Shown here: positions 25,130-36,514 of the stretch, one piece after another
How positions within the stretch are numbered: the first letter of the stretch is position 1
How the letters are laid out: every line of letters starts with the position of its first letter
DNA from: Terebella lapidaria
Taxonomy: Eukaryota; Annelida; Polychaeta; Terebellida; Terebellidae
Reading direction: 5' to 3'
Length of the DNA: 64,000 nt
NCBI GenBank assembly: GCA_949152475.1
Contig: OX424561.1
Span: 5,208,001-5,272,000, forward strand
Program-made: the position numbers and the translations under genes
The notes under the pieces: generated by a model
What the model was told of the DNA's origin: nothing
Database searches by the model: none
What the model saw: the letters and a program-made list of their open reading frames with translations, nothing else

Positions 25130-27502
25130 CAAATTAAAGTTATGATTGGATCTAGCGTTGATATAATGGTCCGGTTTGTCACATTGATCGCGTAACTTCT
25201 GGGTCCGATAATACACTGACACCAGACATCATTAATGAGGAAAACTTCAAGGCTTTAAATAGCATGTCTGATTTTGCAAAGACTAAAAGCACTAAGTTAG
25301 TTTCTGGTGAATAACGCACATTTCTACAACATTTGATGACACGAGCACGTCTTATTTCATACATGTTTATGATGATTATTTTTATGATGCCTTTTCCATT
25401 ATGAGAGTATGAACGCCGTGTTTAACACCATCATGAATGTTTATATTTCAATTATACATGACTTTTCATTATTAAAACCGTATGCCACAAATTGACATGG
25501 TGATGCATGGCATGGTAACATTAAGTACATTATGTCAGTCATGTCATGTCTATGTAACGTCAGCCTTGTTCGTTATAACTAACTGTACTTAATTTTTGTG
25601 ACCTAGTATGTTAGTATACTGAATGCGGAAACATATGCTTCAAGACAAAATTTGCATGAAAGAAAAATCGCGGGTCGGTTTTGATCAAAAATTAATCACG
25701 GGTCGGCTGCGATCAAGGAAAAAACTACTGTCGAGCTCACTTGAACATCAAAATGACCTGCGCTCGAGGGAAGTTTAGAGACCAGAAATAGACCGGAGTG
25801 ATAGGTGATACGTGATCAGTGTGATGGTGATGCCGATATGTAAACAATGACACATACTCGATTCAAATCACGGTTTGAAAGCAAATATCAGTATCGATCT
25901 CACACGTAGGTATACTAGGGAGTACTACTATTGTACAGTCACAAAATAATCACGGCGTCGCGGAGGTGTGTAGCAATTACTTCAATACGAGAATGGTCAG
26001 TCAATAAAGATTGAGTATTTTCGATACTGCTTAACAGTTTTAAATTATGTATGTGTTTAGATAAATACATGAGTCTAAGACACAAAATGATTCCTGTAAT
26101 AATCGTGACATTGCGTATACATTTCAAATCAATAATTGCTGGAATATATGACAAATAAACTTGCAAAAGTGCAAGAGTGTCATTATGTTTAAGTAATCCA
26201 CTGTAAAAACAAAGAAAACAAATTATACAATGATTACTTGAATTTACTAATATGAGACCCTGAATATGTTGTGTGAAGACGGCCAAAGTAGCATTGTTCG
26301 ACAACTGTTCTCCCACAATAACCCACATCGCATTGCTGGGCGACTATCGATATATTGGATATTGGTTTTATCAGTGATTGCCTGTGAATGCTCGTAAATC
26401 TGTACAATGGGATTCAAATTTCCAATTATCACACGATATTTCACATTGGTGTTGAACCTGTACACGTGTAGTGTGCTGATGTGAATCAGACATAACTTTG
26501 AGATGTTAGTGACTACCTCGGTCCGTGAGAGGACATGGCACATATACATGTATGTAAATCTAGTTGTTAATCGAATGTAACTCCAGCTTGTGAGTATATT
26601 TTTGATTTTTCGCAAGGCGTCATGGGATGTACGTATTTACACAGTATTTATCGGAATGATGAGTATACGACAGCGTCACATGAGCTATTCTCGTTCCCAC
26701 TAGCACATCGAGGTCTGTATCCACACGGAATCTTCAATATATAATGATGTGAGACCACAATCACGGAAATGTCAGTTTTCTGGAATAGCAACTGGGGAAG
26801 GTATACCTGCTGCTAAACTCCTAGTTGATAAGAAATTGACGCTGTAACCTTTAAAGATGACGTACATAGGTGTACCTGTGCAGGACAACAGTCTGAAACT
26901 CCATAATACAGCATGCAAATGACTGACACACAACACACACGCGCACACGTGATGTCAAAGTGTTCAAGTGCTCTAATGACATGACATTGTGCAGTATTAT
27001 TATCACCTGTACGAGGGTTTGTTTCCGCTGTCGAGTTTAAAGCTAGAAAACATTATTTAAGTGTCCGAATAGTCGCAATCTAACATGAAATAATAACTTT
27101 TGATAAAAGAGATCAATTTGATAATTTTTTCTTCACGTTGGAGGCGGTGTTCCATGTTGTTCTACATATAGAGAAAGTGACGTCATTGTTACCGTGACAT
27201 ATCACGACTCGCGGCCTTTATGTGCTTCATCTCGGTGGCACTGCCATGGTATCGGTTGCCAAGGACCCGCTCCCAGTTGCACGTAAGATATGACGTGCTG
27301 AGGTTCGCGGCTGGGTTTAGGGCAAGGGGGCGGGGGCGGTTGCTATACATGTGGATTCGAGTATCATTAACATCTCAAATGAGCAAAATATGTATATCTC
27401 CATTGTTGTTGACACTTGTACGCAATATACATATATGGTAATCATTGAGTACATTGGATAATTACATCACTATCGATGTTCAGTTGCTCTCCATTTCATT
27501 AA

Positions 27503-28042
27503 AGCTGCTGCCTTCGAAACCAGTCAATATTTTTTGAAAACTATATTTCATATTAAACATGCTAAACTAACTGAATGAAACATACTCACATCAACTGTAA
27601 CGAAAATAACCAGTCCTCGGGGAAATTTTGCGCATTTGAACAGGCCGTTCTCGCGTAAAAATAGGAACTGTATCCATCACACGCAAATGTAAACAAAGCA
27701 TAGAAGTACGAAAGAGACTGACAATTCCATGCACATCATGGTATATTACTGACTATTTTCTCACAACTACACTATATAAGCACATACAAACTGGAATATG
27801 TACTCGATGTGGACTTTTAAGCGCGATTTGAGCATTTGTTTACATTCGGGTTTGATGGATACACTTCGTTTGTTTATTTACAAAACCGGTACAAAATGGG
27901 CACTAAAACGGATGAAAGGACAACTCGGACGGACTGTAATCGTCAAAATCATTGAGCACAGCTTTTGTTATATTGCATGAGATGTGATCAACAGAAAATT
28001 GGTTTTGAAAAAAAATATTGCATACATTCGAAGGCAGCAGCT
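27503..28042. mobile_element. 540-bp foldback element flanked by TTAA (piggyBac-type MITE)
   Basis: The ends are inverted repeats: the left starts AGCTGCTGCCTTCGAA and the right ends TTCGAAGGCAGCAGCT. Both sit next to TTAA (27499-27502 and 28043-28046). Further inside, a second inverted pair is built around TGTATCCATCA / TGATGGATACA, so the element is a large imperfect palindrome. The matching place in units 1 and 2 (about 8995 and 17110) is uninterrupted. TTAA target duplication is the hallmark of piggyBac, but no transposase is encoded. Confidence 0.85.
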
Positions 28043-29143
28043 TTAAAATATCGCGTGAAAAGATGCTTACGTATTCATGTGATCGTCTATATACCACACA
28101 CATACGAGCAACAAAAACGAAAGTAAGCACATCAGGATAAAACTTTTATATTGGGGAGGAAGACATGGTCTGAAAGAAAGGAAAGGAAATATGTACCGGT
28201 ACGACAATAATATCACGTATCATTTTGTTATTCTCAAATTTCCTGCAGAATATGATTTTTGTGTCGCATGTATTTTGGTTGCTGTACCTGTAACTAAATC
28301 CCCAAAGAGATCAGAAGGTCACGGGATTACAGTGGGACATCTGTGTAGCGGACACCTCTCTCTCCAGGACGGTGACCTCGAGTTGGTTGCTTTTTTGTAG
28401 GTCCGTGAAGGACACGGCAGAGTAATGTAGTCGATCTCGTCTTGACACTGAGTGGGCAAACACGTACACATAGATGTGTAGATGAGACCAGTGACCGCGA
28501 GCCCCATGATATTGTGGTCGTAGAATCCGAGGATTCACCGCTACAAATTGAATAATGCCCACTATCATCCCAAATGGATAACTAATTAGTTCTGTAGCTA
28601 CTATGTCTGATATATAACACAACCTGCTTTGTTTCAAGCCGTCCCTCTGTCTGACAGGATAAAGTAGCCATTCATCTTGATGTCTTAGCGGGTCTCAACA
28701 GGATTATATGGAGTCCTCTTGCGGTGTCTAGCGTCACAGTTTAAACTGTGTGGACAGGGCACTAGCTGTCCGTGGCAAAAAAAGTATGAAGTTCGATGAA
28801 ACAACAAGAGGTCAAACTTTGGACTACAAAAAGCGTAGAATATTTTCTCCCGAAAAATACCTTTATCATACAAGATGTCTGTTTCAGAGGAAAAAACTAG
28901 TATTTCTGTTTACTTAACCGTCGATTGGATGTTGCACCGGTAATTATATGTATCCATCTATTACTGAGAAACGAGAGCAAACAGTCATACCTAAGCACTC
29001 GAGTCCCAAGAACACGAGATAATGTTGCCATAGTAAAGCACTGACCTCTGTACCACACCCACATACTTCTCTGATTCTCTGCAGGAGCCAACCGAGCAGT
29101 GTTCGGTATTACCCGAATCCCCGTTCAACAAAATTAAGCAGCC

Positions 29144-29202
29144 ATGAGCCGACGTACGAGTTTGTTTGGCAAAAAGAACCCTGAGGAGCCCGACCACACA
29201 TA
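29144..29202 (+). pseudogene. PPP1R27-like copy C, exon 1 remnant
   Basis: An ATG followed by MSRRTSLFGKKNPEEP matches the first residues of copies A and B (MSRRASLFGKENPG). The match ends after about 20 codons at PDHT, where unrelated sequence begins, so the RVxF motif and exon 2 are gone. Upstream, a deletion of about 100 bp relative to copy B has removed the TATA box. Together with the disabled exon 3 downstream, this copy is dead. Confidence 0.9.
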
Positions 29203-30402
29203 AATGCTAGGGGGGTCATATGGTTAACCCTATACTCGTTAGGGGGAGCCACCCTTGGGCCTTATATTTTATGCACTCATAATGTTCTGAACATAGTATA
29301 GTTTTGAAGTGTACTTATTTTAATTAATTATTATTTATTATTTTTACTATTTATTTTTATTTTTCAATTTTTCCCATTGTTTAAACATTTCGAGAGTTTT
29401 TTTGCAATATTTTTAAAAAATTTTTAAAAATAAATATTTTTTTATTCAATTCATAACCATCATAAAACGAGTCTATCGGTATATCATTTTCTCAGTTTTT
29501 ATTTCACAGCACATCTACTATATACAAACTCTACACGTGACCTATACATGCACTACTATTGTTTTTTTTGGAATTTATTACATTTGTTTTTTTGGGTTTT
29601 TGGTCAGCAATACAAAAGTTTAAAATGCAACGTCTTCTTCCATGGAGTCCTTTTCTTCTGATTGACAAATTCAGCACTTCCTCGTTGGCTCCCTGTCCTA
29701 TATATTTTTCCACAGCTTTTGTGATCTCCATGTGGATCATGTTTTTTTTTCAACAAATGACTGATTTGTGCATTTCCATTAAAAGCGTCTTCTTTTCTTT
29801 TTTCCACTTCATCTACTCCATGACATGATGTAGCAGGTACTCAAGGCTGTTTCACACACCTCTCGGTCCTAGAGTTCTCCGCCCTTGCATCCATTTCGGA
29901 ACCAGATCGCGAGTTGATCGAACCAGTGATGTTTCACCTTGATCCATGTAAGGCGCATCATTGAATGTAGCTCCTCGCACTCGGTATTCTTCAACAGATT
30001 TTTTTTTTTTAATTTCTGCATGAATCCGACTTCTCTGGAGCAGATGGATGCAGTTCGCCACTCTCTGGTGGGTGTTAATCAGTTCTTCTTTCGTTTTTTG
30101 TGCGACCTCCTCCTCCGTCACTTCTTTTTCCCTAATTTTGCCCCGAACAAACTTCAGTATGCAATTGAAAGTGCTTTCATCCATTTTTATCGGAAACTCA
30201 TCTTCCGACGAGTGATTATCATGTGCTAGACATCTCGGCATGTGCATTTGTAACTCGTAGTCATTCGAAAACAGCGCTCCGCACCTGAAACTATTTGATC
30301 TTGTTGTCTTGTAAGACTGCCATCCCACAGGTTGCGCATTACTTTGATGAAGTATAGGTCAGAACTGATCTAGTGTTGTAGATCTGACGAGTCAGTTCTT
30401 AA
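29203..30402. other. Insertion of unknown type inside pseudogene copy C
   Basis: About 1.2 kb replaces the rest of exon 1, intron 1, exon 2 and intron 2 of the PPP1R27-like gene. It starts with TAAATGCTAGGGGGG and, at 29224, TTAACCCTATACTCG, then a very A/T-rich 200 bp (29310-29450). It contains the unidentified minus-strand frames described separately. The right junction lies at GTTCTTAAGGGGCTGAC. The TTAA tetranucleotides near both ends are suggestive of piggyBac, but I could not demonstrate terminal inverted repeats. Confidence 0.5.
29852..30328 (-). CDS. Unidentified protein with a C2H2-like segment
   Basis: The minus-strand frame gives 158 residues if translation begins at the GTG at 30328; it stays open a little further upstream with no ATG at its head, so it is likely part of a spliced or truncated gene. 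Near the start, FRCGALFSNDYELQMHMPRC resembles a half zinc finger (Cys, Phe, Leu, His, Cys). This is followed by a charged helical stretch (EVTEEEVAQKTKEELINTHQRV). A second minus-strand frame at 29604-29807, rich in Lys and His, follows. I do not recognise the family; a transposon-derived or host retrocopy origin is possible. It is duplicated at 33465-33860, where a T-run length change shifts the frame. Confidence 0.35.
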   Translation of the reverse strand: MGWQSYKTTRSNSFRCGALFSNDYELQMHMPRCLAHDNHSSEDEFPIKMDESTFNCILKFVRGKIREKEVTEEEVAQKTKEELINTHQRVANCIHLLQRSRIHAEIKKKKSVEEYRVRGATFNDAPYMDQGETSLVRSTRDLVPKWMQGRRTLGPRGV

Positions 30403-30680
30403 GGGGCTGACAAGTCAGCTCTGACTGCGGACGGTGAGCGTCCCATACACCTCGTGGACGCCCTGGTCTTCCAAACCATCGCCGTCATGCTGTCTCATGG
30501 CAGGTGACCGCCGCCCGATGGCGTCCTGGTGAAAGCGAGGAGGAGAGCAGGGAGGATGATGTTGAGGAGGAGGACGTACAGATCCTGAAGCCCGTTCCAC
30601 TGCCACCAGCGCAGCTCAAGTCGAGCCTTAAGACCTCAAAGTCCCCGACCCCAGCCTCACTCAGACAACAGCCAGTGTAG
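30403..30680 (+). pseudogene. PPP1R27-like copy C, exon 3 (first copy)
   Basis: In the frame of copy B exon 3 it reads ADKSALTADGERPIHLVDA and SHGR, then an in-frame TGA at 30506-30508 where copies A and B have Cys. A small deletion follows, then the acidic tail and the terminal SLRQQPV-type end with TAG at 30678-30680. The exon 3 acceptor and first codons are lost to the insertion. It is non-functional. Confidence 0.9.
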
Positions 30681-33464
30681 TGGTCCACGGAGACTTAGTA
30701 GCTTTCTGAACTGAGCTGTAGTCAAAGGTCTGCTTAGAGCAATGGATGAGGTTATTTATTGAGGGTTTGTACTAGGTCCTTGGATTCGGACAGTGTTTTT
30801 CTGGGGACCGAATAAAAGAACAGTCTCTTTTATTGAATACAGGAGCCTGGTACAGCCTGGCTGTCAGTGCCATCAGTCAACCATTGAATCAACGTGGAGT
30901 TCGTTCATCACCAAACATTTTGTGAATACATTTTCAGGTGAAAATATAGATGTTGATAGCAAACAAAGTGAACATGTTTTTTTTGTTTATTTTGTGGAAA
31001 AAAAAACTCAGTACAAACATTATTGTGCTATTAATAGAACAAAAGCCAGTTGAGAGTCAACCACTTTATATTTTTCTGCAGTTTTGCCCTAAACAAATTC
31101 GATGAATCAATCCCAAAACTCCAAAACTCCATACGTAACATTGTAAACGCTAACATTCTTCAGGGTGACATCTGTAGAATGTCACTGATAAACATAGAAC
31201 CTGTACTATTCTACAATATAGCATACTTTCCGCCATATGGTTAATAGAATGAAGATAAAGCGGTGAACTTCTTGACTCCAGTTGAGTCAAATCATTTTCA
31301 GTTTGTTTCCTGTTTACGACTTCCGGGCCTAACAAAATATTATAGGGCTATTATTGCTGATACATGTATAACAGCACAATATGTGGCAGTGGCAATAATG
31401 ACTATTCTTTACACTGATTCATTATGCCTGGGAAATTTGTCCAGGAAATCTGTTCCTTAAATAATGGTTGGTATTTGTTAACGTTTCTGGGTTAATGAAT
31501 GTTCCTGAAATCTCCAAACACTGAGAGAAGCCAAATCTGTTCTTGGTAATGATTAGTGGATAAGATAAACGTCCCTGCATTTTCCAATTACAAAAATAGT
31601 TCGCTGCTATCTCCGACGATACTGGAATTACACCACATTTAGAGCAAAACAGACTTGAAATAATAAACACGTCATGAGCGGAAGAACAAATCAACATGTA
31701 GTTCAAGAATGGCAATAAGAACTATTGTTATATGAAATTCATGCGAACATTGAGAATACTCCTCCCCGGGCATCTTTACTCTGTGGCAGGAAGGCGGTGA
31801 AAAAAACCCGAAGAAAAAAACCCGAAGGCGGTGAAGGATTGAATGTTGCAGCTCTGAAACACCTCGAATTATTAATATTTTGATGAATTCTTATTCATTT
31901 CATTGAATTTACTCGACGACATTTTGAGCACCTGTGTTGAGAAATGTCACACACAGTACGGTTTGTATTTAAACTTCAACAAGAATTGCGATATTGACAT
32001 ACTGGGAAAACCACTCTGATCATCTCATAAATCATAAATTCCTTTAATATGAGCTCGCAACATATTATCATCATTCTCTGATACTTCCAACCTACTTCGA
32101 GACTGAATGTATTGTATATTTGAAATCATAATGACCCCATATATTTTGCTAACACTGCTGTACATCGTTTTCAGAGTTTCAGAACACTGAGCACAGTGTT
32201 TCAGCAATGAACCGTCCATGGCGTCTGTCACCACTGGTCACAGAGATATCCTGGGGTCACTCATGGGTTCAAATTATCAAAGTACTCTATACATTTTACA
32301 GTTATTAAACATGATATTCCTTAAAGTTTCAAAAAGTTCATTATTTGGCATACATACAAAACGCATTCAGAATCTTCCGTTATTCATTTGTAACTAAAAT
32401 GCATGTTGTTACAATTCCATTTTTGCAATATAGGCCTACTAGTATCCTAATCAGAAGTGGCATTTTCCATTAAAATTAAAGTGCAATATCCCGAGAACGT
32501 CGATATGTAGAAACATATCTGAAAAATAGATCTATAAAATATCGTGCAAATCTGCCACGGCGATGCTATTTCCATTTCTATGAGGTCACCTCGAATCTAT
32601 GTATGACTAAAGCTTGGCAAGGTGTGGTACCAGCTGGGACAATGACAAGCATTCGGTTCTAAATATACAAAGGGGGAATAACGCCAGCTGAGAGAGCCAG
32701 CTGAGAACCAACCACTTCATATTTGTCAGCAGTTTTGCCATGAAAAAAAATCGGTGATTAACCCAGTCCCCACATCACAACTCCATCACGTAATACTAAA
32801 AACGCTAACATTATTGAGGGTGGTTTCTGTAGAGTGTTACTGATCAACATAGAACATGTACGGTACTATTTGTAACATAAATACAATGGTACTTTTCGAC
32901 TATGGTTAATAGAATGAAGATAAAGCCGCGAACTTCTTGACTTCTGTTGAGTCAACTCATTTTCAATTTGTTTCTGGTTTACGATAACCATCATAAAACG
33001 AGTCTATCGGTATATCATTTTCTCAGTTTTTATTTCACAGCACATCTACTATATACAAACTCTACACGTGACCTATACATGCACTACTATTGTTTTTTTT
33101 GGAATTTATTACATTTGTTTTTTTGGGTTTTTGGTCAGCAATACAAAAGTTTAAAATTCAACGTCTTCTTCCATGGAGTCCTTTTCTTCTGATTGACAAA
33201 TTCAGCACTTCCTCGTTGGCTCCCTGTCCTATATATTTTTCCACAGCTTTTGTGATCTCCATGTGGATCATGTTTTTTTTTCAACAAATGACTGATTTGT
33301 GCATTTCCATTAAAAGCGTCTTCTTTTCTTTTTTCCACTTCATCTACTCCATGACATGATGTAGCAGGTACTCAAGGCTGTTTCACACACCTCTCGGTCC
33401 TAGAGTTCTCCGCCCTTGCATCCGTTTCGGAACCAGATCGCGAGTTGATCGAACCAGTGATGTT

Positions 33465-33860
33465 TCACCTTGATAGCCATGTAAGGCGCATCATTGAATG
33501 TAGCTCCTCGCACTCGGTATTCTTCAACAGATTTTTTTTTTTAATTTCTGCATGAATCCGACTTCTCTGGAGCAGATGGATGCAGTTCGCCACTCTCTGG
33601 TGGGTGTTAATCAGTTCTTCTTTCGTTTTTTGTGCGACCTCCTCCTCCGTCACTTCTTTTTCCCTAATTTCGCCCCGAACAAACTTCAGTATGCAATTGA
33701 AAGTGTTTTCATCCATTTTTATCGGAAACTCATCTTCCGACGAGTGATTATCATGTGCTAGACATCTCGGCATGTGCATTTGTAACTCGTAGTCATTCGA
33801 AAACAGCGCTCCGCACCTGAAACTATTTGATCTTGTTGTCTTGTAAGACTGCCATCCCAC
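33465..33860 (-). CDS. Second copy of the unidentified C2H2-like frame, frameshifted
   Basis: This is identical in design to the frame at 29852-30328, but a shorter T-run near 33532-33542 shifts the frame, so it ends after 131 residues in LTWLSR. Either the gene copy is broken or the assembly has a homopolymer error. There is no recognised function. Confidence 0.3.
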   Translation of the reverse strand: MGWQSYKTTRSNSFRCGALFSNDYELQMHMPRCLAHDNHSSEDEFPIKMDENTFNCILKFVRGEIREKEVTEEEVAQKTKEELINTHQRVANCIHLLQRSRIHAEIKKKNLLKNTECEELHSMMRLTWLSR

Positions 33861-33933
33861 AGGTTGCGCATTACTTTGATGAGGTATAGGTCAGAACTGA
33901 TCTAGTGTTGTAGATCTGACGAGTCAGTTCTTA

Positions 33934-34212
33934 AGGGGCTGACAAGTCAGCTCTGACTGCGGACGGTGAGCGTCCCATAGACCTCATGGACGCCCTGGTC
34001 TTCCAAACCATCGCCGTCATGCTGTCTCATGGCAGGTGACCGCCGCCCGATGGCGTCCTGGTGAAAGCGAGGAGGAGAGCGGGGAGGATGATGTTGAGGA
34101 GGAGGACGTACAGATCCTGAAGCCCGTTCCACTGCCACCAGCGCAGCTCAAGTCGAGCCTTAAGACCTCAAAGTCCCCGACCCCAGCCTCACTCAGACAA
34201 CAGCCAGTGTAG
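33934..34212 (+). pseudogene. PPP1R27-like copy C, exon 3 (second copy)
   Basis: This is the tandem-duplicated counterpart of 30403-30680. It carries the same in-frame stop and deletion, so the disabling changes predate the 3.5-kb duplication. A few single-base differences (for example CATAGACCTCATGG versus CATACACCTCGTGG) separate the two. Confidence 0.9.
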
Positions 34213-36514
34213 TGGTCCACGGAGACTTAGTAGCTTTCTGAACTGAGCTGTAGTCAAAGGTCTGCTTAGAGCAATGGATGAGGTTATTTATTGAGGGTTT
34301 GTACTAGGTCCTTGGATTCGGACAGTGTTTTTCTGGGGACCGAATAAAAGAACAGTCTCTTTTATTGAATACAGGAGCCTGGTACAGCCGGGCTGTCAGT
34401 GCCATCAGTCAACCATTGAATCAACGTGGAGTTCGTTCATCACCAAACATTTTGTGAATACATTTTCAGGTGAAAATATAGATGTTGATAGCAAACAAAG
34501 TGAACATGTTTTTTTGTTTATTTTGTGAAAAAAAAAACTCAGTACAAACATTATTGTGCTATTAATAGAACAAAAGCCAGTTGAGAGTCAACCACTTTAT
34601 ATTTTTCTGCAGTTTTGCCCTAAACAAATTCGATGAATCAATCCCAAAACTCCAAAACTCCATACGTAACATTGTAAACGCTAACATTCTTCAGGGTGAC
34701 ATCTGTAGAATGTCACTGATAAACATAGAACCTGTACTATTCTACAATATAGCATACTTTCCGCCATATGGTTAATAGAATGAAGATAAAGCGGTGAACT
34801 TCTTGACTCCAGTTGAGTCAAATCATTTTCAGTTTGTTTCCTGTTTACGACTTCCGGGCCTAACAAAATATTATAGGGCTATTATTGCTGATACATGTAT
34901 AACAGCACAATATGTGGCAGTGGCAATAATGACTATTCTTTACACTGATTCATTATGCCTGGGAAATTTGTCCAGGAAATCTGTTCCTTAAATAATGGTT
35001 GGTATTTGTTAACGTTTCTGGGTTAATGAATGTTCCTGAAATCTCCAAACACTGAGAGAAGCCAAATCTGTTCTTGGTAATGATTAGTGGATAAGATAAA
35101 CGTCCCTGCATTTTCCAATTACAAAAATAGTTCGCTGCTATCTCCGACGATACTGGAATTACACCACATTTAGAGCAAAACAGACTAGAAATAATAAACA
35201 CGTCATGAGCGGAAGAACAAATCAACATGTAGTTCAAGAATGGCAATAAGAACTATTGTTATATGAAATTCATGCGAACATTGAGAATACTCCTCCCCGG
35301 GCATCTTTACTCTGTGGCAGGAAGGCGGTGAAAAAAACCCGAAGAAAAAAACCCGAAGGCGGTGAAGGATTGAATGTTGCAGCTCTGAAACACCTCGAAT
35401 TATTAATATTTTGATGAATTCTAATTCATTTCATTGAATTTACTCGACGACATTTTGAGCACCTGTGTTGAGAAATGTCACACACAGTACGGTTTGTATT
35501 TAAACTTCAACAAGAATTGCGATATTGACATACTGGGAAAACCACTCTGATCATCTCATAAATCATAGATTCCTTTAATATGAGCTCGCAACATATTATC
35601 ATCATTCTCTGATACTTCCAACCTACTTCGAGACTGAATGTATTGTATATTTGAAATCATAATGACCCCATATATTTTGCTAACACTGCTGTACATCGTT
35701 TTCAGAGTTTCAGAACACTGAGCACAGTGTTTCAGCAATGAACCGTCCATGGCGTCTGTCACCACTGGTCACAGAGATATCCTGGGGTCACTCATGGGTT
35801 CAAATTATCAAAGTACTCTATACATTTTACAGTTATTAAACATGATATTCCTTAAAGTTTCAAAAAGTTCATTATTTGGCATACATACAAAACGCATTCA
35901 GAATCTTCCGTTATTCATTTGTAACTAAAATGCATGTTGTTACAATTCCATTTTTGCAATATAGGCCTACTAGTATCCTAATCAGAAGTGGCATTTTCCA
36001 TTAAAATTAAAGTGCAATATCCCGAGAACGTCGATATGTAGAAACATATCTGAAAAATAGATCTATAAAATATCGTGCAAATCTGCCACGGCGATGCTAT
36101 TTCCATTTCTATGAGGTCACCTCGAATCTATGTATGACTAAAGCTTGGCAAGGTGTGGTACCAGCTGGGACAATGACAAGCATTCGGTTCTAAATATACA
36201 AAGGGGGAATAACGCCAGCTGAGAGAGCCAGCTGAGAACCAACCACTTCATATTTGTCAGCAGTTTTGCCATGAAAAAAAATCGGTGATTAACCCAGTCC
36301 CCACATCACAACTCCATCACGTAATACTAAAAACGCTAACATTATTGAGGGTGGTTTCTGTAGAGTGTTACTGATCAACATAGAACATGTACGGTACTAT
36401 TTGTAACATAAATACAATGGTACTTTTCGACTATGGTTAATAGAATGAAGATAAAGCCGCGAACTTCTTGACTTCTGTTGAGTCAACTCATTTTCAATTT
36501 GTTTCTGGTTTACG

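Larger units (their letters stand above)
25130..29202. repeat. Segmental duplication unit 3, inverted
   Basis: The reverse complement of this stretch follows units 1 and 2. 25130-25220 matches 21890-21990 inverted, 25700-25960 matches 12050-12310 inverted, 26330-26590 matches 10810-11050 inverted, 26600-27020 matches 10330-10760 inverted, and 28300-28900 matches 16000-16700 inverted. It then runs into PPP1R27-like exon 1 at 29144 on the plus strand. It is more diverged than units 1 and 2 are from each other and is broken by the insertions at 27503 and 29203. Confidence 0.82.
29453..32983. repeat. 3,531-bp tandem duplication, first copy
   Basis: It begins at ATAACCATCATAAAACG and ends at CTGGTTTACG. 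The next 3,531 bp repeat it almost base for base: only scattered substitutions and one-base changes, mostly in homopolymers, were seen. It contains the unidentified ORF, pseudogene copy C exon 3 and about 2.3 kb of noncoding sequence. Confidence 0.95.
32984..36514. repeat. 3,531-bp tandem duplication, second copy
   Basis: This second copy directly abuts the first, with the junction at 32983/32984. Corresponding points are offset by 3,531 or 3,532 bp throughout. It ends at CTGGTTTACG (36514), after which an older copy of the internal sequence continues with ACTTCCGGGCC. Confidence 0.95.

Noticed and set aside
29224..30402. Confident call of a piggyBac transposon inside the PPP1R27 pseudogene
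   Set aside because: TTAA occurs near both ends, but I found no matching terminal inverted repeats or transposase.
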